This document shows, in pieces, positions 10,757 to 20,132 of a stretch of DNA of 64,000 nt. The stretch lies in assembly GCF_900177665.1 (NCBI RefSeq), contig NZ_FXAW01000004.1, positions 186,001 through 250,000 of the forward strand, given 5' to 3'. The notes below the pieces were generated by a model. The model was not told the origin of the DNA, made no database searches, and worked only from the letters and a program-made list of their open reading frames with translations. The stretch is from Marivirga sericea. Lineage in GTDB: Bacteria > Bacteroidota > Bacteroidia > Cytophagales > Cyclobacteriaceae. Within the stretch, counting starts at the first letter, position 1, and the number at the start of each line of letters is the position of its first letter. The position numbers and the translations under genes were made by a program.

Positions 10757-11350
10757 TTAGGCTGATTTCAAGGCTTGCTTAATTAATTGCTCTAAAGTAA
10801 TATTTTCTTGATTAGCTTGCAATATCTTATCAATAACCTTCTCAGCAGAATTTTTAGCAAACCCCAAATTTATCAAAGCAGATAACGCTTCGTTTCGTAG
10901 GCTATTGTTTGAAACTACAGAAGATTGGCTAGATTCTGAAATTAATCCTTCTTTTTTATACTTATCTTTAAGCTCTAAAATAACCCTTTGAGCTGTTTTT
11001 CCTCCAATTCCTTTAATCGATTGAATTTGCTTTACGTTTTCAGCTACTATTGCCGATTTAATTTCATGGGGATTCATAGCAGATAACATTCCAATTGCAG
11101 TTGAAGGGCCAATTCCAGAAATTCCTACTAAATCTAAAAATACTGTTCTCTCCTCAGGCAAATAAAACCCGTATAGTGTTTGGGCATCTTCTTTGACGTG
11201 AAAATGAGTCAAAACTTTAATCTCCTTCTGACTTTTAAAAGCATCAAAAGTGGATAAGGGAATATTGACATGATACCCTACTCCCCCAACTTCTATGATG
11301 AGGTGAGTAGGCTCTAGTTCAACTAAAAATCCTTTTAAATAAGAAATCAT
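10757..11350 (-). CDS. ruvA: Holliday junction branch migration protein RuvA
   Basis: RuvA binds Holliday junctions and recruits the RuvB helicase motor. The 197 residues show the N-terminal OB fold (about 1-62), two helix-hairpin-helix motifs (LVGISGIGPSTAIGML, about 71-86, and IKGIGGKTAQRVILEL, about 109-124), and a C-terminal domain III (LRNEALSALINLGF) that contacts RuvB. The ATG overlaps the malic enzyme stop by 4 bp (ATGA), implying translational coupling. ruvB and ruvC are not in the window. Confidence 0.97.
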   Translation of the reverse strand: MISYLKGFLVELEPTHLIIEVGGVGYHVNIPLSTFDAFKSQKEIKVLTHFHVKEDAQTLYGFYLPEERTVFLDLVGISGIGPSTAIGMLSAMNPHEIKSAIVAENVKQIQSIKGIGGKTAQRVILELKDKYKKEGLISESSQSSVVSNNSLRNEALSALINLGFAKNSAEKVIDKILQANQENITLEQLIKQALKSA

Positions 11351-13626
11351 AAATTTGACTGGATCTGATGATTTTGGGCATCTACGACAGAAATGGCTAC
11401 CATATTAACTATTTCTCTAATAGAACTACCTAGTTGTAAAATATGCACTGGTTTATTCATACCCAATAATATTGGTCCTATTGCCTCAGCATTTCCCAGT
11501 TCCATTAATAATTTATAGGCAATATTACCGGATGATAAATTTGGAAATATAAAAGTATTGGCTCCTTTTTCAGCTAACTCACTAAAAGGATATGTTTCTT
11601 TTAATAGCTCTTCATTAACAGCAATGTTTGCTTGAATATCTCCATCTATAATTAGATCTGGCCATCGCTCTTTAGCTATTTGCCTGGCTTTTGCAGTCTT
11701 TTCAGGAATTTCACCTTTACTGCTACCAAAATTAGAATAGGATAGCACGGCCATTCTTGGTTCGAATCCAAAAACTTTAGCTCCTCTTGCAGTTAGTCCA
11801 ATAATTTCAACTAATTCATCAACGGTTGGATTAGTATTAACCGTAGTGTCCGAGAAAAAGAAAGTGCCTTTTTTAGTCAATAAGATATACATCCCTGCAA
11901 CTCTCTTACCTTCTTCTGCTCCAATAATTTCTAATGCAGGTCGAATAGTTTTAGGGTAGTCCTTTGTAAGACCGGAAATCATGGCATCAGCTTCCCCTAG
12001 TTCTACCATCATACTGCCAAAGTAATTCCGATCACGCATTAATTTTACTGCCTCATATTGCGTAACTCCCTTTCTTTTTCTTTTCTCATAGAGCACTTTC
12101 CCAAAATCGTTCCGCTTTTGATCATCAAGGAAGTTATCAATTATGTCTACACCACCTAAATCCAATTGGTGCGTTTCAATCAGTGCTTCTATTTTTTCTC
12201 TGTTGCCTAACAAAATCGGCACAGCAATTCCCTCATCAATAACCATTTGAACAGCCTTCAGAATATTAGCATTGTCTGCTTCTGAAAACACCACTCTTTT
12301 AGGATCTTTCTTGGCTTTGGTGAGTATTCTATTCATCAATTTCTGATCTACACCAATTCTTTTTTGAAGATCAACATCATATTGTGCCCAATCCCTGATA
12401 TTAGTTTTGGCCACACCTGATTTCATTGCAGCATTTGCAACAGCAGGTGAAATCGTTGTAATTAAGCGAGGATCAAGAGGTTTCGGAATTAGGTATTCTC
12501 TACCAAAAACAATTTTTTGATCATCGTAAGCTTTATTAATCAATTCGGGAACGGGCTGCTTAGCTAGTTCAGCAATTGCATAAGCAGCTGCTAATTTCAT
12601 TTCTTCATTAATCGCTGTGGCTCTTACATCTAACGCACCTCTAAAGATATAAGGGAATCCTATGACATTATTAACTTGATTAGGATGATCGGATCTACCA
12701 GTAGCCATAATGATATCCTTTCGCGCTGCCATCGCCTCAGCATAAGGGATCTCAGGGTCAGGATTTGCTAAAGCAAAGACAATTGGGTTATCTGCCATAG
12801 CTTTTATATGTTTCTTATTGATGACATTTCCAGCAGATAGACCTAAAAAGACATCCGCTCCTTTCATGGCATCCATTATGTCTTTAATTTCAGTATTTGC
12901 TGAAGCAAAAAACCTACCTGTTTCACTTAAATCATCCCTATCTTTAGTCAATAATCCCTTTCTATCAAACATATAGATGTTTTCAAGCTTAGCTCCCAAA
13001 GAATTATAAAGCTTACTACATGAAATGGCGGCAGCACCTGCGCCTAGTACTACAATCTTTACATCCTCAATCTTTTTATCTACCAATTCCAGAGCATTCA
13101 ATAAAGCGGCACTTGAAATAATAGCCGTACCATGTTGATCATCATGCATTACCGGGATATTCATCTGCTGTTTCAATGCGGTTTCCACTTCAAAACATTC
13201 TGGTGCCTTGATATCTTCTAAGTTAATCCCTCCAAAAGTTGGCTCAAGTGATTTAATGATTTCGATCAGTTTCTTAGGATCCTTCTCTTGTATTTCTATA
13301 TCGAAAACATCAATTCCTGCAAATTTTTTGAATAATACACCTTTACCTTCCATAACTGGTTTGGATGCATCTGGCCCAATATCTCCTAGTCCCAAAACAG
13401 CCGTACCATTAGAAATAACTCCAACCAAATTTCCTTTAGCTGTGTATTTATAGGCATTCTCTTTATCTTTTTCAATCTCTTTACAAGGCTCTGCTACTCC
13501 TGGAGAATAGGCTAATGCCAAGTCCGATTGAGAGCTTAACATTTTAGTGGGCACCACCTCAATTTTCCCTGGGGTGCCTTGCATATGATAATTTAATGCA
13601 TCTTGTCTGCGAACTTTTTTTGGCAT
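11347..13626 (-). CDS. maeB: NADP-dependent malic enzyme with C-terminal phosphotransacetylase-like domain
   Basis: Oxidative decarboxylation of malate to pyruvate. The frame is open to 13659, but the natural N terminus is [17 protein letters not shown], giving 759 residues, the usual MaeB length. Malic enzyme domain: about 1-420, with [17 protein letters not shown]-type [15 protein letters not shown] and the dinucleotide fold [12 protein letters not shown]. Phosphate acetyl/butyryltransferase-like domain: about 430-750 ([15 protein letters not shown]), regarded in this family as regulatory rather than catalytic. It is followed by ruvA with a 4-bp overlap and preceded by a likely terminator at 13717. 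Confidence 0.95.
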   Translation of the reverse strand: MPKKVRRQDALNYHMQGTPGKIEVVPTKMLSSQSDLALAYSPGVAEPCKEIEKDKENAYKYTAKGNLVGVISNGTAVLGLGDIGPDASKPVMEGKGVLFKKFAGIDVFDIEIQEKDPKKLIEIIKSLEPTFGGINLEDIKAPECFEVETALKQQMNIPVMHDDQHGTAIISSAALLNALELVDKKIEDVKIVVLGAGAAAISCSKLYNSLGAKLENIYMFDRKGLLTKDRDDLSETGRFFASANTEIKDIMDAMKGADVFLGLSAGNVINKKHIKAMADNPIVFALANPDPEIPYAEAMAARKDIIMATGRSDHPNQVNNVIGFPYIFRGALDVRATAINEEMKLAAAYAIAELAKQPVPELINKAYDDQKIVFGREYLIPKPLDPRLITTISPAVANAAMKSGVAKTNIRDWAQYDVDLQKRIGVDQKLMNRILTKAKKDPKRVVFSEADNANILKAVQMVIDEGIAVPILLGNREKIEALIETHQLDLGGVDIIDNFLDDQKRNDFGKVLYEKRKRKGVTQYEAVKLMRDRNYFGSMMVELGEADAMISGLTKDYPKTIRPALEIIGAEEGKRVAGMYILLTKKGTFFFSDTTVNTNPTVDELVEIIGLTARGAKVFGFEPRMAVLSYSNFGSSKGEIPEKTAKARQIAKERWPDLIIDGDIQANIAVNEELLKETYPFSELAEKGANTFIFPNLSSGNIAYKLLMELGNAEAIGPILLGMNKPVHILQLGSSIREIVNMVAISVVDAQNHQIQSNL

Positions 13627-13716
13627 AATAACTCTGTAAAAATTTATGAATAGCATCAACGAGACAATTGCTACAATTCTCTCGCTTGAAAAAATTTTAA
13701 TATAAGGGTAAATTTA

Positions 13717-13767
13717 GAAAAGACTAGAGTAAACAACAGGCAAAAGTTGTTTTTTTAATGTCTAGTC
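13717..13767 (-). terminator. Probable terminator after the DUF4837 gene
   Basis: Plus-strand arms GACTAGA (13722-13728) and TCTAGTC (13761-13767) pair perfectly, with a nested ACAAC/GTTGT hairpin between them; on the minus strand the outer stem is followed by TTTTC. The outer arm overlaps the DUF4837 stop codon. The T-run is short, so attenuation or partial readthrough is possible. Confidence 0.45.
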
Positions 13768-14868
13768 ATTAATATTTTTAGGAAGCTTGGCAGTTCCTAA
13801 AATAGCTTTCAGTCTGCGCATAGGTTCACGCTTTGCTTCACCGGGCGCATCTAAATATCCCTCAACATAATACAAATCACCAGCTTCTTCATTTGCAAAA
13901 AGATAACTTACAAATGCGCCTCCTCTAGAATTATCGGAGTACTTCCAAAGTCCTTTAATTTGCAGCGCGTATTGGCTATTTAAATTTATTGTATCAATGA
14001 CGAATTCCTTTTCATCTTGGCTAGTTAAATGCAAATCTGCAACATCTTTATCCGTGATATATCTCTCACCTAATGAATTCCTGAGCTCCTTAATATTTTC
14101 AGGATTGAATACTGATTCATCTTTGTAAGGCATCTTAACAATCCAAAGATTATACTCTTCCTTGGAATCTAATTCCCTTAACCAAAGAAAGTTATCTTCT
14201 TTTACTGCAATTTCATATCCATAAGGCACTACTAGCTCCAGATTCAATGAATCTTGAATGTAATTCATAATGCCTTTTTGAGCACTTTTTTTGAATGATG
14301 AGACAAGTCGCTCAGCTTCTTTATCATTGAAAAACTCCTTAATTCCAGATCTATTTTCTTGAATATTCTTAATTAACTCTTCTTCATTTCTTCCAAAAAG
14401 GTAAAGTACTTCTTGGCCTTTTGCATAAACATCCTCTTGATTGAAGGAAAACAAACTTGGATTTTTCTCAATTTGATTTAGGGAATTCTCAGTGAAATAT
14501 CTCTTCATGTATTTTCCCTCTGGTTTTTGATTATCTAAAGTCGCAACGAACATCAGGTTCTGGGATGCTTTAAATATACTATTAAATTTACTGGGGTCTA
14601 CAGGCTTTAAATCATATAATCTTTCATCTTGAGGGAGTACTTTTACGTTAGAAGTAAAAACTTCTCTTAGTAAATTTCCCAGTTCGCTTTCCCACAGACT
14701 AGGAGGAATGACCAAAATAACTTCTCCCGATTCGCCCCTCGCTTGTTGCAAATTAGCATTTGAATCTTTCGCTTGATCTCCTCCTTTTCGTTCATCCTCA
14801 CACGAAACTGAAAAAATAGAGACGCATATAAATATCGATAAAATGTATAATTTATTGAATTTTAACAT
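13762..14868 (-). CDS. DUF4837 family lipoprotein
   Basis: Predicted lipoprotein of 368 residues with a signal peptide and lipobox SVSC near residue 23, followed by a Lys/Asp-rich linker. The body resembles the Bacteroidota DUF4837 family, whose function is unknown; features include GEVILVIPPSLWESELG and, near the C terminus, LWKYSDNSRGGAFVSYLF. An in-frame start exists at 14892, but it lies inside the MltD-like gene and would place extra residues ahead of a well-formed signal peptide, so the ATG at 14868 is preferred. Position directly behind an MltD-like gene suggests a cell-wall or envelope role. Confidence 0.8.
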   Translation of the reverse strand: MLKFNKLYILSIFICVSIFSVSCEDERKGGDQAKDSNANLQQARGESGEVILVIPPSLWESELGNLLREVFTSNVKVLPQDERLYDLKPVDPSKFNSIFKASQNLMFVATLDNQKPEGKYMKRYFTENSLNQIEKNPSLFSFNQEDVYAKGQEVLYLFGRNEEELIKNIQENRSGIKEFFNDKEAERLVSSFKKSAQKGIMNYIQDSLNLELVVPYGYEIAVKEDNFLWLRELDSKEEYNLWIVKMPYKDESVFNPENIKELRNSLGERYITDKDVADLHLTSQDEKEFVIDTINLNSQYALQIKGLWKYSDNSRGGAFVSYLFANEEAGDLYYVEGYLDAPGEAKREPMRRLKAILGTAKLPKNIND

Positions 14869-14878
14869 TGTGTTAGTT

Positions 14879-16363
14879 TTATGAATTTTCATTAATTTTC
14901 AGAATCTGACCTGGTTTTATTCCATTTCCCTCCAAATTATTTAATTTTTTCAACTTTTCTACCGTTAAGCCTTCAAATTTTCGGGAGATTTCCCAAAGCG
15001 TATCCCCATTCTGAACTCTATACTCACCTGTTTTCAATGCCACATTCTGGTTAGATACACCCTGCTGACTTATAGCTGTAAGTTTTTTATTTACATCATC
15101 ATAAAAATCATCTGCTATCCAAATATTTAATGGTTGTCCAACCCTAATCACAGTTCCACTAATATTATTCCATTGCTTTAAATCCGCAATTCTAACTTTG
15201 TAAGTCTCTGCTATTTTACCTAGTACATCACCCGACCTCACTTTGTAAGTCAACTTTTGCCTTCCGTAGGTACTACCTACCTCATTTTTAGCTAACCTAT
15301 TAAAATGTTCCTCTCCTTGACTAGCAAATCGCATAATTTCATCCATATTTTCGGAAATGAAATCCTTCTGATCAGCAGGAATTCTTAATTGATACATATG
15401 ATGATTATCAGATACAACACCACGTTTAAGCTCGGGATTTAAATCATTTAAAGTCTCCAAACAAATTCCGGAATGTTCAGCAAATAATGGCAAACTTAAA
15501 AAGCTATTGATAGAAACCATTTCATAATCAGGCATATACTCAAATTCTTCTATAAAGAAATTATGCTCTTCTAAATAATTCATACTATACATAATAGCAA
15601 TAAATTGAGGCACATAAGACCTTGTTTCTCTGTATAGATAAGGATAAATTTCCCAGAAATTCTTTTTATATCCACTTCTTCTGATCGCTTTTCGGACGTT
15701 GCCTGGGCCTGTATTGTATGCTGCTAAAGCTAAGGGCCAATCATTGTAAAAATATTTGTAGAGAAAGGTCAAATACCGGCATGCCGCATCAGTAGATTTC
15801 TCCATATCCATTTTTTCATCTAGATACCAGTTTTCTGATAGCCCATAGTCTACTCTTCCCGTAAGGGGCATAAATTGCCATAATCCCACAGCACCTGCCG
15901 GAGACTTTGCCTTTGGATTTAGTCCTGACTCTACGATTGCTAAATATTTCAACTCATCTGGCAAATTATACTTTTTCAAATATCGCTCTATCATAGGGAA
16001 ATATTTCGTCTGCAATCTTGCAACTTTCCTAGTATAATCTCTATCTGTAACCGTAAAATAGCTGATAAATGAATTGACAATCGGATTATAGGTCAGTGGA
16101 ATTTCATTCTCTATTTGAGATAATCTTTGTTTAATTGTTTCCTCCTCATATTCGGGAATAAATTCATACTGATGAGAAAAACGAACCAATTCCAGTTCTG
16201 TGGTATCTTTTGCAAAAAAGTTAAAGCCTCTTGGCAAGCTGATCGAAAAAGTATCAGGTGAAACGGTTTCAGGTAGAGAATCAATTTCTTGAGCATGTAT
16301 AGGTGAAATAGCACAAACCCAATACAATCCTAAAGTCAAAATGATTTTCAATATCGTTCTCAT
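14879..16363 (-). CDS. mltD: Membrane-bound lytic murein transglycosylase D-like protein with two LysM domains
   Basis: Cleaves the glycan strands of peptidoglycan with formation of 1,6-anhydromuramic ends. The 494 residues show a signal peptide (about 1-24, ending IHAQ), an SLT lysozyme-like domain (about 120-290) with the catalytic glutamate in LAIVESGLNPKAKSPAGA (Glu145) and GLWQFMP, and two LysM repeats at about 373-417 (YKVRSGDVLGKIAETYKV) and 446-490 (YRVQNGDTLWEISRKFEG). There is no lipobox, so it is probably periplasmic rather than lipidated as in E. coli MltD. It lies 18 bp after gatA. Confidence 0.92.
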   Translation of the reverse strand: MRTILKIILTLGLYWVCAISPIHAQEIDSLPETVSPDTFSISLPRGFNFFAKDTTELELVRFSHQYEFIPEYEEETIKQRLSQIENEIPLTYNPIVNSFISYFTVTDRDYTRKVARLQTKYFPMIERYLKKYNLPDELKYLAIVESGLNPKAKSPAGAVGLWQFMPLTGRVDYGLSENWYLDEKMDMEKSTDAACRYLTFLYKYFYNDWPLALAAYNTGPGNVRKAIRRSGYKKNFWEIYPYLYRETRSYVPQFIAIMYSMNYLEEHNFFIEEFEYMPDYEMVSINSFLSLPLFAEHSGICLETLNDLNPELKRGVVSDNHHMYQLRIPADQKDFISENMDEIMRFASQGEEHFNRLAKNEVGSTYGRQKLTYKVRSGDVLGKIAETYKVRIADLKQWNNISGTVIRVGQPLNIWIADDFYDDVNKKLTAISQQGVSNQNVALKTGEYRVQNGDTLWEISRKFEGLTVEKLKKLNNLEGNGIKPGQILKINENS

Positions 16364-16381
16364 AATTAGTAAATATAATCA

Positions 16382-17806
16382 TTATGCTTTCATCAAATAG
16401 TCTGCAAATGCATATAATTCGCTCTCTTTGAATACATCAGTCATAATTTGTAAGCCAATCGGCAAATTTTGCGCATCTGTGCCATTTGGAATTGAAATTG
16501 CCGGAATACCACTCACATTAGCTTGAACGGTAAAAATGTCTTCTAAGTACATTTCAGCGGGATTATCTCTTTTGCCACCTAATGGAAATGCAGTGCTTGG
16601 TGTAGTAGGCATCACAATGAAATCATATTTCGACAACATATTGCGAGTTTCATCTCTAATGATCCTTCGTACTTTTTGTGCTTTGGTATAGTAGGCATCA
16701 AAATAGCTCGCTGAAAGGACGAATGTGCCCAGCATAATTCTGCGTTTCACTTCTTCTCCAAAACCATTGGTGCGCGAAAGCTTATACATACTTTCCATAT
16801 TATAAGCTTCAGGTGCTCTGTATCCATAGCGCACACCATCAAAACGCGATAAGTTAGTACTTGCTTCTGCAGTTGTGAGAATGTAATAAGTAGGCAATAC
16901 GTAATCTAAATGAGGAAATCTAACCTCTTCAACTTGATGACCTTGCCCTTTCAACCATTCTAATTTTGATACTGTAGCCTCTTTGATTTCTGTTTGTAAA
17001 GCCTCATTTTCTAATGTCTCCTTAATGTATGCAACCTTCATTTTTTTGTTGACTTGAAGGCTTTCTGCATAAAGTGGGACTTCTTCTGTGGAAACGGTGC
17101 TATCATAGTCATCATGCCCGGCTATCACTTCCAAAATAAGAGCATTATCTTCAATGACAGTGGAAAATACTCCGATGCAATCAAAGGAGGAAGCAAAAGC
17201 TATTAATCCATATCGAGAAACTCTGGAATAAGTAGGTTTGATACCTACTACACCACAAAAAGCGGCAGGCTGTCTAACGGAACCACCTGTATCAGTTCCC
17301 AAAGAAGCCATACAAAGTCCTGCTTGAACTGCTACTGCCGATGCTCCTGATGAGCCCCCTGGCACCCTTGAATTATCGGTAGCATTTAAAGTAGGTCCAT
17401 AAGCAGAATTCTCATTAGAAGAGCCCATTGCAAATTCATCACAATTTTGAGCTCCAATGATAATAGCATCTTCATCTAACAATCTTTGAACTGCAGTTCC
17501 TGAAAATTGGGATTCGAAACCTTCTAATATTCGAGAAGCAGACCTGACTTCTCGACCTTTTTGCACCAAAACATCTTTGATGCCTATCACTAAGCCGAAA
17601 AGTTTACCTAATGGCTTTCCAGCTTCTAACTTCTCTTGAAGATTCTCGGCTTTGATTAAAGCTTCAGTTTCGTAAACATCTAAAAATACATTAAGATGCT
17701 TCTGTTCATTAATTTGCTTTAAATAATGCTCAACAACTGACTTTAGGGTATACTTCTCTTGCTTCAACTGATGCTGAAGTTGTTTTAGACTGTGATAGGA
17801 CTCCAA
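16382..17806 (-). CDS. gatA: Aspartyl/glutamyl-tRNA amidotransferase subunit A
   Basis: Glutaminase subunit of GatCAB, which amidates misacylated Glu-tRNA(Gln) and/or Asp-tRNA(Asn). The amidase Ser-cis-Ser-Lys triad is visible: Lys77 in IGIKDVLV, Ser152 in GGSSGASAV and Ser176 in TDTGGSVRQPAAF. Length (474) is normal. The start is a TTG at 17804-17806, 2 bp after the tatA stop, which gives the family-typical N terminus. gatB and gatC are not in the window, so the complex is encoded at separate loci. Confidence 0.95.
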   Translation of the reverse strand: MESYHSLKQLQHQLKQEKYTLKSVVEHYLKQINEQKHLNVFLDVYETEALIKAENLQEKLEAGKPLGKLFGLVIGIKDVLVQKGREVRSASRILEGFESQFSGTAVQRLLDEDAIIIGAQNCDEFAMGSSNENSAYGPTLNATDNSRVPGGSSGASAVAVQAGLCMASLGTDTGGSVRQPAAFCGVVGIKPTYSRVSRYGLIAFASSFDCIGVFSTVIEDNALILEVIAGHDDYDSTVSTEEVPLYAESLQVNKKMKVAYIKETLENEALQTEIKEATVSKLEWLKGQGHQVEEVRFPHLDYVLPTYYILTTAEASTNLSRFDGVRYGYRAPEAYNMESMYKLSRTNGFGEEVKRRIMLGTFVLSASYFDAYYTKAQKVRRIIRDETRNMLSKYDFIVMPTTPSTAFPLGGKRDNPAEMYLEDIFTVQANVSGIPAISIPNGTDAQNLPIGLQIMTDVFKESELYAFADYLMKA

Positions 17807-17808
17807 TT

Positions 17809-18051
17809 TTATTGGTCTTTAGTATTGCTACTTTCAGTGCTATCTGTTTTAGAGGTTGTGTTCTTTGTCCCTCCATCTTCTATATTATCTTTAATTTCTG
17901 TGGTAGCATCTTTAAATTCTCTGATGCCTTTACCTAAACCTCTTGCTAGATCCGGAATTCTTTTAGCACCAAAAAATATTAAAATCACTAACATGATCAG
18001 AAGAATTTCCCATCCTCCTAATCCTCCTAAAAATGCAAATACTGTGTTCAT
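17809..18051 (-). CDS. tatA: Sec-independent protein translocase TatA/TatE
   Basis: Pore-forming subunit of the twin-arginine translocase, 80 residues. It has one N-terminal membrane helix (about 8-25, WEILLIMLVILIFFG), the FGAKRIPDLARGLG hinge and amphipathic helix (about 23-45), and a polar Thr/Ser/Asp-rich tail. tatC is not adjacent. It leads a short operon with gatA; an inverted repeat lies just upstream. Confidence 0.93.
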   Translation of the reverse strand: MNTVFAFLGGLGGWEILLIMLVILIFFGAKRIPDLARGLGKGIREFKDATTEIKDNIEDGGTKNTTSKTDSTESSNTKDQ

Positions 18052-18094
18052 TGCTTATTGTATTATAAATGTGATTGTAAAGTTAAATAATATT

Positions 18095-18112
18095 TGATTG
18101 CCTAAGCAATCA
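18095..18112. promoter_or_regulatory. Perfect 7-bp inverted repeat between the EnvC-like gene and tatA
   Basis: TGATTGC (18095-18101) and GCAATCA (18106-18112) are perfect inverted arms with a CTAA loop. There is no T-run on the minus strand, so it is not a canonical terminator. It could be an operator or mRNA-end hairpin. Confidence 0.3.
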
Positions 18113-18190
18113 CTGATCAAAAAATTAAATACCTATTATGAGAAAGGTTAAGATAATAGAAATAGTTCAGTTAACTGCAGCAAAAATTAA

Positions 18191-19396
18191 TTACTTCTTA
18201 AACAGCCACTGCTCAGGATTCAGCTTCTGGTTATTTTTCCAAACTTGAAATTGGATTTCTGAGGTACCATCATTATCTGTATACACTATACCCAAAGTCT
18301 CCTTAGCAGTTATTTTATCTCCTTTCTTAACCTTGACATCTTTAAGTCTGGCGTAAACAGTGAAATATTCACCATGTTGCACCATCACTACGTTATTCAT
18401 GCCCGGTATGAAAGCAACATTTCTAACTTCTCCTGCAAAAACTGCTCTTATAGCTTCATTTTCATTGGTTTGAATATCGATACCATCATTATTAACTTGA
18501 ATATTTTTATAAACAGGATGGGGATGCGTCCCGAATTTTTGAGAAATGAAACCAGAATTCACAGGCCAGAATAATTTATTTCTGTTACCAGCAAAGGAAT
18601 CAGATAGCTCTTTTGCTTCAGGAGTAAGCGCAAATTTAGTAGAAGAAGTCCCTTTTGAACTTTTCTCTATTTCTTTCTTTATTAATTCCGCTATAATTTT
18701 CTCTAAATTATCAACAGCTTTTTTTCTGTCTTCGATTTCACTTTTGACCTGTTTTTCCCTTGTATTCAGCTCTGCAACCAGGCTACTCTGCTGCTGTTTC
18801 AATTTATTTAACTCTCTATTCCGGAAAATTTGTTCTTGCAACAAAGTGCTTTTTTCCATCCTCACCTTTTCTACGCTTTCTTTTTGGCCGATCAATAAAT
18901 CTCTTATAATCTCAATTTGAGCAGCTTGCTGCCTCCGCATTTTTCCATAATACTCCATATATTTAAGTCTCATGAACATCTCATAAAAAGATGCTGAAGC
19001 AAAAATATAGGCTAGTTTACTTAATGATTGATTGCTTTTTTGAGTAGCATAAATCATGCTGGCGTACTCTGTTTTCATTTTATCTAGGTCGCTTTCCATA
19101 GAATTAATGATGCTGCCAATCTCATTCAACTTTTGATTTAACAAGTTAAGCTCATTTGAAATAGAGTTTGTTAAGGACTGCTGGGCATCAATTTTATAAT
19201 TTAGCGCATTCAATTGACCGATTGTTGCCCTCTTTTTGGACGTTGTTTGATTGAGAATCTTTTCAGCTTGACTAATTTTTTCGAGATTTTCCTTTTTTTC
19301 TTTCTCGAGTTCTTCTCTTGATTTCTGGGCACTAGCCAAGTGTCCCAGTGCGAACAAGAAAAAAAATAGACTTATATGAAAAATACTAATTCTCAT
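18191..19396 (-). CDS. EnvC-like murein hydrolase activator with degenerate LytM domain
   Basis: Periplasmic protein of 401 residues: signal peptide (about 1-23, ending ASAQ), a long coiled coil (about 25-250) and a C-terminal LytM/M23-fold domain (about 285-401). The M23 zinc site is missing. The histidine expected four residues before Asp307 (motif NDGID) is Asn303, the YAHL histidine is Arg350 (VYARL), and the HLHF motif is EIQF (380-383). In E. coli, EnvC has a similarly inactive LytM domain and activates cell-separation amidases through its coiled coil. Its stop lies past the start of the preceding DUF4292 gene end by an 11-bp overlap, so the two are coupled. Confidence 0.88.
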   Translation of the reverse strand: MRISIFHISLFFFLFALGHLASAQKSREELEKEKKENLEKISQAEKILNQTTSKKRATIGQLNALNYKIDAQQSLTNSISNELNLLNQKLNEIGSIINSMESDLDKMKTEYASMIYATQKSNQSLSKLAYIFASASFYEMFMRLKYMEYYGKMRRQQAAQIEIIRDLLIGQKESVEKVRMEKSTLLQEQIFRNRELNKLKQQQSSLVAELNTREKQVKSEIEDRKKAVDNLEKIIAELIKKEIEKSSKGTSSTKFALTPEAKELSDSFAGNRNKLFWPVNSGFISQKFGTHPHPVYKNIQVNNDGIDIQTNENEAIRAVFAGEVRNVAFIPGMNNVVMVQHGEYFTVYARLKDVKVKKGDKITAKETLGIVYTDNDGTSEIQFQVWKNNQKLNPEQWLFKK

Positions 19397-20132
19397 ACTT
19401 ACCCGGTACGCTAAAAGGGAAAGACATTGGGCTATCGCCTACTTCAACTTTCGAATGATTAATTTCTATCTGTGTAGATTCTTCTCCTTTAGTCCCTTTT
19501 GAAAGAATTTCAACATTGGTTCTAAAAGGAAATGCTTGACTTGCCACTATGTTAAACTCTGAAAAAATAATTTCCATTCTATTTCCATCAGGGATTTCAC
19601 GAACTTTAACATTTTTCACTTTCCTGTTTTTAGAAGAAGCAAATGTTTCCAATTCAAATCTACCCCTTTTTTGATCAATTTTAAGTTCACCTGATCTCTT
19701 AGAGAAATTATCTTCTCGCTGGAAATCAAAAACTTGATTCCCCAAAATAATTGATTGAACCATTTGGAAATCTATTTCAAAATTGAGCGCATTACTTAAA
19801 GACTCGTAATTGTACCTATAAACGTCCTTATTCACTCTATCCATAAAAACAATAGTGTCTTGACTAATATAACCTCTTGCTGCTTCAATACCAAAAACTG
19901 GCGAAACAGAAATCCATATTACACTGTCCTTCTTCATCCGAATACTCGCACTAGAACTTAAATTTCGATCCGATGAGCTGAATCGAATTTTTGACTTAGC
20001 TTGCAAATATTCAAAATCAAATTTCTCTAGAGCGTATTCTTCCTCTATACTAGAGGTAGGTAGTAATTTCTTACCACATGAAGAGAAAATCAACACTACA
20101 CAACAAATCAACACACTAAATAGACGCATCAT
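19386..20132 (-). CDS. DUF4292 domain lipoprotein
   Basis: Outer-membrane-type lipoprotein of about 248 residues. The signal peptide MMRLFSVLICCVVLIFSSC ends in a lipobox cysteine followed by GKK. The body contains IRFSSSDRNLSSSASIRMKK and WISVSPVFGIEAARGYI, a pattern I associate with DUF4292. That family may be distantly related to the LolA/LolB fold, which is an inference. The open frame extends to 20162, but the ATG pair at 20127-20132 begins the signal peptide; it overlaps the end of the TPR gene by up to 17 bp and the EnvC-like start by 11 bp, so TPR, DUF4292 and EnvC form one coupled operon. Confidence 0.8.
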   Translation of the reverse strand: MMRLFSVLICCVVLIFSSCGKKLLPTSSIEEEYALEKFDFEYLQAKSKIRFSSSDRNLSSSASIRMKKDSVIWISVSPVFGIEAARGYISQDTIVFMDRVNKDVYRYNYESLSNALNFEIDFQMVQSIILGNQVFDFQREDNFSKRSGELKIDQKRGRFELETFASSKNRKVKNVKVREIPDGNRMEIIFSEFNIVASQAFPFRTNVEILSKGTKGEESTQIEINHSKVEVGDSPMSFPFSVPGKYEN

